Source of the DNA: Desulfuromonadales bacterium
Lineage (GTDB): Bacteria > Desulfobacterota > Desulfuromonadia > Desulfuromonadales > BM103
Direction of reading: 5' to 3'
Assembly (NCBI GenBank): GCA_030145205.1
Contig: JAQYVZ010000016.1
Coordinates: forward strand, 1 to 64,000
Length of the DNA: 64,000 bases
The notes under the pieces are model-generated. The model did no database searches. It was not told where the DNA came from and saw only the letters and a list, made by a program, of their open reading frames with translations. This document shows positions 56,968-64,000 of this stretch, piece after piece; the first letter of the stretch is position 1; each line of letters opens with the position of its first letter. Both the position numbers and the translations under genes were made by a program.

Positions 56968-58631
56968 GCTAACTCCTTCGCCGCCCAAACCGCCAGCTTC
57001 TCGCGGAAGATTTTGGCGTTGTGTCGGATATCCACCGGAAACGCCGGGTGGAACAGAATCTGATCAATCCCCCGGGTGATTGCGAAGCCTTGCCCGATTT
57101 CCAGCAACTGCCGATGGATCGTGGCCTGCGCCGACTGCGGCGTCTCCGCCTCAAGCTCAACGCAGAGCACCGGGCGCTGCTGCCCCGGTTCACCAAGGCC
57201 AACCAGCGCCGCACGGAACACCTCTGGGTGGGTGTTAAAAATCGCCTCACACGGAATTGTGAACAGATCGCCCTCTGCCGTCGTCACCCGATGTGACTTG
57301 CGGCCGCAGAACCAGAGACGGCCAGCGTCATCGCAATAGCCCAGGTCCCCCATGCGGTGAAAAAACCCGCCCTGCCTGGAATCGGCAATCTTGCTCAGCC
57401 GGGTCGATTCTTCGCGATTGAAATAACTGGCAGTGACCTGGGGACCCTTGACGACAATTTCGCCGATCTCTCCGGGAGAAACCTTGAGAGTGTCGCTCCA
57501 GGTGTGGATCGGTTCATCGCTGATGTCGATCACCTCCACCTGAATGCCGGGCACCGGCCGGCCGATGCAAACCCCTTTGCCGGCATCCGTCAAGGCCCGG
57601 GTTTTTGCAAGGATTTCATGGCTGCCGATTGAGCAGACCGGCAGCGATTCCGTCGCTCCGTATGGGGTGAAAATTTGAGTTTCAGGTGTCAGCATACTGG
57701 CGAACCGAGCCATGACACGAGCCGGCACCGGCGCACCGGCCGAGATCACCCGCCTCAGGCTCGGCAAGCGGGTCGCGTGCTCTGCACCGTACAGACCAAC
57801 CCGGTTGATCAAGGCCGGCGAACCGAACATGTTGGTGACCTTGAACTGCTCTACCGCAGAAATAATCTTCACGGGGTCAACGCTGGCAGGCCGGGTAAAA
57901 TCCATATCGGGAATCACCGAGGACATGCCCAGGGCGGGAGCGAACAGTGCAAACAAGGGAAAGGTCGGCAAGTCAACTTCGCCAGGCTGAATGGCATAGA
58001 CCTGTTGCAGCGCCTCAACCTGGGCGAGAAAGTTGCCGTGAGAGTAGACCGCCCCTTTCGGCACGCCGGTGCTGCCGCTGGTAAACAGGATGGCCGCCAT
58101 CTCCTCACAGTCAGGTTGGGCCATTTGGTAGGCGGAACCGAGCGGAAAGGGTGCTGTCAACTTTTCGAGAGTTGTGCCCCCCCAACCGAAGCGTCGTCCG
58201 ACCGTGACCAAGGTTTTGAGGGAGTCTTTCGCCCAACCGAGCAGGACCCGCGCCAGATGAGCAGTCGGGATACCGATGAAGGCGTGTGGTTGCGCTTCGG
58301 CCAGACAGACCTTGAGGTTCTTCACCCCCATGCCCGGATCGACCAACACCGGCACTGCGCCAACCTTGAACAGAGCAAAGGTCAACGCAAAAAACTCCGG
58401 GCCTGGCTTGACCATCAGGACGGTTCGCACGCCCCGGCCGACGCCGACAGCCTCGAGTCCCAGGGCGGCGCGGTTGCTCTGCTGTTCCAACTCCCTGAAG
58501 GTCCAGCTGACGTAGCGCGTTTTTCCCTGACTATCTTGACCGACCGGGCAGTGGATGGCCGGCGTATCGGGCTGCCGCCTGGCCATTTCGGGGAGGTACG
58601 CCGCGATATTGGTCAGGGGTTGCTGGGTCAT
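56964..58631 (-). CDS. oleC: OleC, beta-lactone synthetase (ANL superfamily)
   Basis: 555 residues. The AMP/ATP-binding core is AAILFTSGSTGVPKGAVYSHGN, with TPYGATESLPVC and GDLGYCDDAGRLWFCGRKSHR in the adenylating domain. In olefin synthesis OleC uses ATP to close 2-alkyl-3-hydroxy acids into a beta-lactone. Start overlaps the oleB stop by 4 bases. The N-terminal MTQQPLTNIAAYLPEMARRQPDTPAI matches OleC starts. Confidence 0.93.
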   Translation of the reverse strand: MTQQPLTNIAAYLPEMARRQPDTPAIHCPVGQDSQGKTRYVSWTFRELEQQSNRAALGLEAVGVGRGVRTVLMVKPGPEFFALTFALFKVGAVPVLVDPGMGVKNLKVCLAEAQPHAFIGIPTAHLARVLLGWAKDSLKTLVTVGRRFGWGGTTLEKLTAPFPLGSAYQMAQPDCEEMAAILFTSGSTGVPKGAVYSHGNFLAQVEALQQVYAIQPGEVDLPTFPLFALFAPALGMSSVIPDMDFTRPASVDPVKIISAVEQFKVTNMFGSPALINRVGLYGAEHATRLPSLRRVISAGAPVPARVMARFASMLTPETQIFTPYGATESLPVCSIGSHEILAKTRALTDAGKGVCIGRPVPGIQVEVIDISDEPIHTWSDTLKVSPGEIGEIVVKGPQVTASYFNREESTRLSKIADSRQGGFFHRMGDLGYCDDAGRLWFCGRKSHRVTTAEGDLFTIPCEAIFNTHPEVFRAALVGLGEPGQQRPVLCVELEAETPQSAQATIHRQLLEIGQGFAITRGIDQILFHPAFPVDIRHNAKIFREKLAVWAAKELA

Positions 58632-59527
58632 TTTGACGGACCTTGCAGGGGGTGGTCTTTGAGGAACTGCTGGATAATCGGGATCACTTCATCCTGGGCG
58701 TCCTCAAGGATGTAGTGCCCGCAATCGGCAAAGGCATGGACCTCGGCCTGGGGGAAGCGCTGCCGCCACTCATTGAGAAAGTGACGATCAAACACGAAGT
58801 CCTTTTCGCCCCAGCAGATGGTCATCGGCAGGTGAGCGAAACGGTTCAGACCGTCAGCCACTTCGGTCACCAGGTCGTAACCACGATCCTCAGGACCCAA
58901 GGGGATGTCCTGTACAAAGCGCAGGACGGCCACACGATCGTGCCAGGACCCGTAAGGCGAGCAATACGCCCTGCGTAAATCGGCCGACAGCGGGTTGCGT
59001 TTGCAGCCGATGCGGGCCGCCACCAGGGCGAAAGCGTTCAATCCCTGGATCAGAAAAGCACCGACCTGGGTCTCGCGACCGACTTTCAAGGCCAGCGGCA
59101 AAGGCTTGTCCGACGGCAACGGGAAGGCCGCCGTGTTCAGGATCACCAGGCGGGCGATCCGTTCCGGATGGCGTGAGGCGTAAGCCATACCGATCATGCC
59201 ACCCCAGTCGTGCAGCACCAGGGTGATCTTCTCACGAATTTTCAGCGATTCCAGCAGCGCTTCGAGATCATCGACCCGTTGTTCAAAGCTGAAGGAATAA
59301 TAGGAGTCGGCAGGCTTGTCCGACAGGCCACAACCGATGTGATCGGGAACAATGGTCCGATACGTGGGCCGCAACGCCTTGACCAGGTTGCGATAGTAGA
59401 AAGACCAGGTCGGGTTGCCGTGCACCATGACCACCGGGTCACCTTTACCTTCGTCGAGGTAGTGGTACTTCAGCCCGTTCAGATCGAGAAAATGACTTTT
59501 GAAAGGATAGGAGGAATGAATCACCAC
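58628..59527 (-). CDS. oleB: OleB, beta-lactone decarboxylase (haloalkane dehalogenase-like)
   Basis: 299 residues, alpha/beta hydrolase. HGNPTWSFYYRNL gives the oxyanion hole, nucleophile Asp 107 in LVLHDWGGMIGM, and the late histidine in DCGHYILED. In the ole pathway OleB removes carbon dioxide from the beta-lactone to give a cis-olefin. Overlaps oleA by 7 bases. Its closest fold relatives are haloalkane dehalogenases, so the Asp nucleophile rather than Ser supports OleB. Confidence 0.93.
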   Translation of the reverse strand: MVIHSSYPFKSHFLDLNGLKYHYLDEGKGDPVVMVHGNPTWSFYYRNLVKALRPTYRTIVPDHIGCGLSDKPADSYYSFSFEQRVDDLEALLESLKIREKITLVLHDWGGMIGMAYASRHPERIARLVILNTAAFPLPSDKPLPLALKVGRETQVGAFLIQGLNAFALVAARIGCKRNPLSADLRRAYCSPYGSWHDRVAVLRFVQDIPLGPEDRGYDLVTEVADGLNRFAHLPMTICWGEKDFVFDRHFLNEWRQRFPQAEVHAFADCGHYILEDAQDEVIPIIQQFLKDHPLQGPSK

Positions 59528-60564
59528 TGAATCCCCAACATCAGGCAGTTCAGGCCGCTACCAATTCCCAGGAAACCGACCATATCGCCCGGCAGCAGGA
59601 TGTCCCGCTCCTTGGCGAGGGCCGCCGTCACCGGCAGGGACACTGTCCCCATATTACCGAGAAACTCAAAGGTGGTGAAATCCTTCTCTGGCGGCACACC
59701 GATGGTCTGCAGAATCAGTTTCTGGTGAGCATCGCCGACCTGGTGGCAGATCACTTTGTCAATCCGATCGGTCGACAGGTCCAGTTCCGCAAGCAGGGCA
59801 GCCCAGGTTCTCTTGCCCAGTTCGACCCCGTGCTTCATGACGGCGACGGCATCGGTCTGCATGTAGGGCACGTGGTTTTCGACGGAATCCGCCTTGATCC
59901 CCCAACGACACAGGGTGTGATGCTGCGGTTCCGCAATATTGACGCCCCCCAGCAGCTTCGGTCGTCGCGAGGGAGTAAACGAACCATCTGTCAGCAACAC
60001 CGCGGCCGCACCCGACCCGCCGGTAAAGGTCGCCAAAGAGGTTGTAAACAGCTCCATGTCCGGATGTTCAAGCAGACGCCGCAAGGTAATTTCGTTAATT
60101 TCCCGGGAACTTTCACAGGCGACCACCAGGCCGGCCCGAATCTGCCCGAGCTCAATCCGGTTGGCAATATCAAGGACACCATTGAGGATGCCAAGACAGG
60201 CATTCGAGATATCGTAAACGGCCGCACTGCCATGCACACCGAGGGCGGAGGCCACCTGACACGCCGTGGCCGGCTCAAAATGTTCGCGACAAACACCAGC
60301 GTAGATCACCGCGCCGATGTCAGGCGGGGTGATATTCCGACCTTGCAGCGCTTTCCGGGCCGCCGCAATGGCGCCCTGCGAAATCGGCGTGTTCGGCTTC
60401 CACCAGCGCCGCTCACGGATGCCGGTAAGCGTTTCCAACTGCCCCGGCGGGATATGCAGAGCTTCGTAAACCGGCTTTAGCCGATTTTCCAGTTCGCTCG
60501 ACGTCACCACGATCGGCGCCAGCTCATAACCAACAGATTCGATATAAACCCTAGAATACTTCAT
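59521..60564 (-). CDS. oleA: OleA, thiolase-superfamily acyl-CoA condensing enzyme
   Basis: 347 residues. Catalytic cysteine 123 in YDISNACLGILNG, histidine in KVICHQVGDAHQ and asparagine in EFLGNMGTVS. It joins two long-chain acyl-CoAs head to head to give 2-alkyl-3-keto acids. The start has GGTGG upstream. First gene of the cluster oleA-oleB-oleC-oleD. The 170-base region between it and the helicase probably holds the promoter. Confidence 0.94.
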   Translation of the reverse strand: MKYSRVYIESVGYELAPIVVTSSELENRLKPVYEALHIPPGQLETLTGIRERRWWKPNTPISQGAIAAARKALQGRNITPPDIGAVIYAGVCREHFEPATACQVASALGVHGSAAVYDISNACLGILNGVLDIANRIELGQIRAGLVVACESSREINEITLRRLLEHPDMELFTTSLATFTGGSGAAAVLLTDGSFTPSRRPKLLGGVNIAEPQHHTLCRWGIKADSVENHVPYMQTDAVAVMKHGVELGKRTWAALLAELDLSTDRIDKVICHQVGDAHQKLILQTIGVPPEKDFTTFEFLGNMGTVSLPVTAALAKERDILLPGDMVGFLGIGSGLNCLMLGIQW

Positions 60565-60657
60565 TGACCACCATGACTCTTGGAAATGACAACTTTCACA
60601 AGTTGATCATGTTACCCGTTGCGCCGCAGTGAGGCAAGCATTCAGGGCGCAAAAGCT

Positions 60658-60684
60658 AAAAAAATGAGCGGGTTTAATCCCCGT
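60658..60684 (-). terminator. Weak terminator after the helicase gene
   Basis: A short CGGG/CCCG stem with a 7-base loop, followed after a few bases on the minus strand by seven T. It lies about 50 bases past the helicase stop and before the oleA start region. Confidence 0.35.
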
Positions 60685-60736
60685 CAATGCCATGCAAAAT
60701 CTGGAGACTCTCCCTCCAGGAAAGCATCAATTCGCT

Positions 60737-62506
60737 TTATTTTTTCTCTTCATTTTTACTGCCACCCCGGTTCTTCCTGCCGCCCTTATATGGCGGCTTC
60801 GACCCGGTCCAGGATTTTCCCGACTTGCCGGCAGGGCGGCGCTTGAAGGGTGCACGGCCGCCATGGGTTGGCGCAGCGGCACTGATCCGCAGCCGCTGGC
60901 CACAGACCCAGACCGTCTGCAGCCTTTTCAGAATGTGCGGTGCCAGGTCTCTGGGCAGGTCAACCAGACAATGGTCGTCAAGGATCTGGATATGACCGAT
61001 CTCCTGGCTGGTGATGCGCGCCTCGTTGGCGATGGCACCAACGATATGCTTCGGTTCAACACCGTGGCTGCGGCCAACTTCGATACGGTAGCTCTGCAGG
61101 TTGGCATCGGAGCTTTTCCTGTCGCGACCAGACCGCTCGCGCTGCGGCGGTTCATGGTCCGGCTCAGGCAACCTCTCTGCCGGCAGCTCCGGCGGTTGCA
61201 GCGGCTTATCCTTCTGGGCCAGGTAAGCCAGGGCGGCAGCAATTCTGCGATGGCCGGTATTGTGTTCATGCTGGTACTGATCGATCAATTCCTCGAAAAA
61301 CTCCATCTCCTGCGACTGCAGCGCTTCAGTGATCTGGTCGTTGAACAAGCTGATGCGACGGTCGGCGATTGCCTGGCGACTCGGCAGACTCATCGGTGTT
61401 ATCGTCTGACGGGTGGCACGTTCGATGCTGGCGAGCATGCGCCGCTCCCGTGGTGTGACAAACAGGATTGCCTGACCGTCGCGGCCGGCGCGACCGGTGC
61501 GGCCGATACGATGGACGTAAGCCTCGGTATCGTAGGGGATATCATAGTTAACCACGTGGCTGATGCGCTTGACATCGAGACCGCGAGCAGCAACATCGGT
61601 GGCAACCACGATGTCGAGGCCACCGTTCTTCAGCCGCTCGACCGTCTTCTCGCGCATTGCCTGAGTCATGTCGCCATTCAGTGCCGCGCAGGCAAAACCG
61701 CGGGCCTCAAGCCGTTCAGCCAGATCCACGGTTGTGATTTTGGTGCGGACAAAAACCAGCATGCCGTCGATCTCCTCCGCCTCCAGGATACGGGTCAGAG
61801 CATCGAGTTTGTGCAGACCCTTGACCTGCCAGAAACGCTGGTTGATGGTCTCGACCGTCGACGTCTTGGCCTTGATCCGGATCTCCTCGGGGTCGTTGAG
61901 GTGGCGCCGGGCAACCTTCAGCACCTCCTTCGGCATGGTTGCCGAAAAGAGTGCCGTTTGCCGGGTCGACGGGGTCTCGGCGAGGATCTGCTCAACCTCA
62001 TCAACAAAACCCATTTTCAGCATCTCGTCGGCCTCATCGAGGACGACTGTCCGGATTTGATCGAGCTTGAGGGTGCCGCGACGCAGGTGATCCTGAATCC
62101 GTCCCGGCGTGCCGACCACCGCCTGAACCCCACGGGCCAGTTGACGCAGCTGCTGCCCCATGTTCTGGCCACCGTAAACAGGTAGCACCTGGAAGCCCTT
62201 CAGATGCCGGGCATAGGTCTGCATCGCATCGGCCACCTGCAGCGCCAGTTCGCGTGTCGGCGTCAGCACCAGCAGCTGCGGCTGTTTCTGTTTCACGTCG
62301 ATCCGGCTCAGCAGCGGCAGAGCGAATGCTGCGGTCTTGCCAGTACCGGTCTGGGCCTGGCCGAGCAGATCCCGTCCGTCCAAAAGCGGCGGAATACTGC
62401 GGGCCTGGATCGGTGAAGGGGTTTCGTAACCGACTTCGTCAATCACCTTGAATACAGCAGGTGCAAGACCGAGGTCCTCGAAGTTAACCTGAATATCTTC
62501 AGTCAT
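60737..62506 (-). CDS. deaD: DeaD/CsdA-type DEAD-box RNA helicase with DbpA RNA-binding domain
   Basis: 589 residues. Q motif FEDLGLAPAVFKVIDEVGYETPSPIQA, AQTGTGKT, PTRELALQV, DEAD box VLDEADEMLKMGF, SAT, ARGLDVKRISHVV and HRIGRTGRAGRDG are all intact. Residues about 480-550 form the DbpA/CsdA RNA-binding domain (QSYRIEVGRSHGVEPKHIVGAIANEA), and a basic Lys/Arg/Gly tail follows. Cold-shock and ribosome-assembly helicase. AGGA before the ATG. Confidence 0.94.
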   Translation of the reverse strand: MTEDIQVNFEDLGLAPAVFKVIDEVGYETPSPIQARSIPPLLDGRDLLGQAQTGTGKTAAFALPLLSRIDVKQKQPQLLVLTPTRELALQVADAMQTYARHLKGFQVLPVYGGQNMGQQLRQLARGVQAVVGTPGRIQDHLRRGTLKLDQIRTVVLDEADEMLKMGFVDEVEQILAETPSTRQTALFSATMPKEVLKVARRHLNDPEEIRIKAKTSTVETINQRFWQVKGLHKLDALTRILEAEEIDGMLVFVRTKITTVDLAERLEARGFACAALNGDMTQAMREKTVERLKNGGLDIVVATDVAARGLDVKRISHVVNYDIPYDTEAYVHRIGRTGRAGRDGQAILFVTPRERRMLASIERATRQTITPMSLPSRQAIADRRISLFNDQITEALQSQEMEFFEELIDQYQHEHNTGHRRIAAALAYLAQKDKPLQPPELPAERLPEPDHEPPQRERSGRDRKSSDANLQSYRIEVGRSHGVEPKHIVGAIANEARITSQEIGHIQILDDHCLVDLPRDLAPHILKRLQTVWVCGQRLRISAAAPTHGGRAPFKRRPAGKSGKSWTGSKPPYKGGRKNRGGSKNEEKK

Positions 62507-62728
62507 AGCTGATCCTGAATGAAAAGGACCCCAACAGGGATCCGGTAATTTCTAACGCGTTGAAAAACAAGCAAAAAGACCGCAAACATTAACCCACCTC
62601 GAGGAGGAAAGCAAGTAAACATACCAACACGGTCATCATGACCGCCTCTGGCAGCAAAGGGTGGAATAATCGTCGCTTTTCTGATAAGAAGAGCGCCAGA
62701 CTAAAAACACCCACGGAAGGATTTAAAA

Positions 62729-63214
62729 ATGCCCAGTTTCGATATTGCCTCCAAAGTCGACATGCAGGAAGTTGACAACGCCGTCAACCAGACCATTAAA
62801 GAGGTCAGTCAGCGCTATGACTTCAAGGGAACCCACAACGAGATCGAGCTGGCCAATGAAGCGATCACCATTCTTGCTTCAGATGACTATAAGCTGAAAG
62901 CAATCGTTGATATCCTGATCGGCAAGCTGGTAAGACGCCAGGTTTCAGCCAAAGCCCTCGACTATGGCAAAGTGGAATCAGCCTCGCATAATGCCGTACG
63001 CCAGAGGATCGCCATTGTCCAAGGCGTTGACAAGGAGAAGGCGAAAACGATCGTCAAGGAGATCAAGGCAAGCAAGCTCAAGGTGCAGGCCCAGATCATG
63101 GATGACCAAGTTCGGGTCAGCGGCAAAAAACTTGACGATCTGCAGGCAGTGATCCAGTTGCTCAAAGGGAAGGATTTCGACCTGGATCTGCAGTTTATCA
63201 ATATGCGGAGTTAA
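62729..63214 (+). CDS. yajQ: YajQ-family nucleotide-binding protein
   Basis: 161 residues, the whole family length. [21 protein letters not shown] start, RYDFKG, and [35 protein letters not shown]. YajQ proteins bind nucleotides or RNA, and a Xanthomonas relative binds cyclic di-GMP. Good ribosome-binding site GGAAGGA. Transcribed alone, divergent from the helicase gene with about 220 bases between starts. Confidence 0.93.
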   Translation: MPSFDIASKVDMQEVDNAVNQTIKEVSQRYDFKGTHNEIELANEAITILASDDYKLKAIVDILIGKLVRRQVSAKALDYGKVESASHNAVRQRIAIVQGVDKEKAKTIVKEIKASKLKVQAQIMDDQVRVSGKKLDDLQAVIQLLKGKDFDLDLQFINMRS

Positions 63215-63311
63215 GCGAGTTTTGGTCTTTCCAGTCGGCCGGATATCACCTTAAAACTGGCTGAAGCTCTCCCGCCTTCGGCTCCTGGTTTCGTCCTTTA
63301 AGTCAGAAGAA

Positions 63312-64000
63312 TTATTGTCCGGGGGCCTCTGTGTACTCTTGCCAGGTCACGTCGGGATCGAAACGGGTCATCGCTGCGGCCATTGCGGCCGTTTCCTCAC
63401 CCAGGTCTTTTTCATAAATCACCCCTTCATGGTTCACGATGAAGGTCATGATGCCTGAAGCCCCATATCTGGCGGGATAGGCGACCAAGCCAAAGCCGAG
63501 GATCATTTTACCATCGGCAACATAGTCAAAAGCGCCACCGCTGGCATGCGGACCCTGTTCTTTGAGGATCTTGAAATAATAACCCCGGAAAGCTTCGGGA
63601 GGGTCCTGATCAAAACCGCCCACATATCCCTGTTCGACGGCCCTTGCGATCAATGGACCGAATGGACTCTCCTTCTCACCTTCCCCAACCTTCCAATAGA
63701 GACCGTCCTGCCGGTCCTCGCTACTGGCAAGCTTCTGGGCAAACTCCGTCGGCCCGCCGCCGTTACGTTTCATACAGGCATATTCACGTTGGGCCTCGGT
63801 ATAGGCATGCATCACTTCGATGGTGTGCAGCTCGTTTCTACCGACCCGACGGTTGAGGATTTCCTCCATACCCGCTGCGGTATCGTACCGCCAGACTCCG
63901 CCCTGGCGCACGAGAGGAATCGGGAAAGGATACTCTTTGTTGCCAATCAGGAGGGTTGTGCGGCCCTCCTCCTGCTCGAGACCATTCTTTTCTACGTAGG
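63312..64000 (-). CDS. DUF2950 protein, 5' end beyond the window
   Basis: The frame is open from the stop at 63312 to the edge, at least 228 codons, with the translation running YVEKNGLEQEEGRTTLL on to RRVGRNELHTIEVMHAYTEAQREYA. An internal GTG at 63911 is not the likely start, since the family sequence continues through it. DUF2950 proteins are usually exported and about 300 residues long; GIMTFIVNHEGVIYEKDLGEET near the C-terminus is a family signature. Function unknown. Confidence 0.8.
   Translation of the reverse strand, partial: YVEKNGLEQEEGRTTLLIGNKEYPFPIPLVRQGGVWRYDTAAGMEEILNRRVGRNELHTIEVMHAYTEAQREYACMKRNGGGPTEFAQKLASSEDRQDGLYWKVGEGEKESPFGPLIARAVEQGYVGGFDQDPPEAFRGYYFKILKEQGPHASGGAFDYVADGKMILGFGLVAYPARYGASGIMTFIVNHEGVIYEKDLGEETAAMAAAMTRFDPDVTWQEYTEAPGQ

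Noticed and set aside
60692-62185. A 497-codon plus-strand open frame opposite the DEAD-box helicase
   Set aside because: The helicase motifs fix the coding strand; the antisense protein has no recognisable fold.
1-64000. tRNA, rRNA or insertion-sequence genes
   Set aside because: Gaps between genes were read and no cloverleaf, rRNA or transposase sequence was recognised.

Overview
The window reads as a contiguous chromosomal segment of a moderately GC-rich Gram-negative bacterium. Gene content (LIV transporter, separate proline dehydrogenase and P5C dehydrogenase, olefin cluster oleABCD, MshM/MshN pilus genes, NifX-like and DUF134 proteins, a sugar-nucleotide/glycogen cluster) suggests the Desulfuromonadales (Geobacter/Desulfuromonas/Pelobacter-like) part of the former Deltaproteobacteria. 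This is an inference from protein content; no rRNA or tRNA gene was recognised.

Layout. 0.1-4.8 kb (minus): a branched-chain amino acid ABC transporter livK-(terminator)-livHMGF. 4.9-9.7 kb (minus): proline catabolism (P5C dehydrogenase, proline dehydrogenase) behind a sigma-54-type promoter, and just upstream a sigma-54 activator with an intact GAFTGA loop. 9.9-13.05 kb (minus): glycine betaine/proline transporter proVWX, then a gene-free stretch with a strong plus-strand terminator that may end a small RNA. 13.5-16.2 kb (minus): a TDT-type exporter, a DUF302 protein and proC. 16.4-19.2 kb (plus): speE-speA for polyamines. 19.2-21.1 kb (minus): mshM-mshN. 21.2-22.7 kb: a tail-anchored cytochrome b5-like protein and the radical SAM protein YhcC. 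22.8-32.0 kb (plus): a probable operon of a receiver-only response regulator, a nucleotidyltransferase/degenerate phosphomannomutase fusion, a GalT-like protein, a very large GH13 protein, glycogen synthase and a small acidic protein. 32.0-33.4 kb (minus): a secreted Cys-rich protein with five near-identical 117-bp repeats, and an HNH nuclease.

33.5-40.6 kb (plus): trkA-trkH potassium uptake, an alpha/beta hydrolase, a PiT phosphate transporter with a long cytoplasmic tail, and a DUF4126 membrane protein. 40.9-46.6 kb (minus): a REC-BTAD response regulator, pgeF, rluD, a small conserved protein, an HtrA-type lipoprotein protease and a HAD phosphatase. 46.7-52.1 kb (plus): elbB, rubredoxin, lipB-lipA-trxB and an L,D-transpeptidase. 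52.1-53.4 kb (minus): an IscU-like scaffold, DUF134 and a NifX-like protein with a Gly/Arg tail. 53.6-55.1 kb: a membrane protein of unknown role and a Kv-type potassium channel. 55.2-60.6 kb (minus): oleA-oleB-oleC-oleD with translationally overlapping ends, followed by an Sfp-type phosphopantetheinyl transferase. 60.7-64.0 kb: a DEAD-box helicase, yajQ and a 5'-truncated DUF2950 gene.

Overall the segment is housekeeping and metabolism rather than a mobile island: no insertion sequences, phage genes or CRISPR arrays were seen. The points most worth a second look are the ole cluster coupled to a phosphopantetheinyl transferase, the sigma-54 proline regulon, the small RNA candidate at 13.2-13.4 kb, the degenerate phosphomannomutase half with its large GH13 neighbour, and the recent repeat expansion in the Cys-rich protein.
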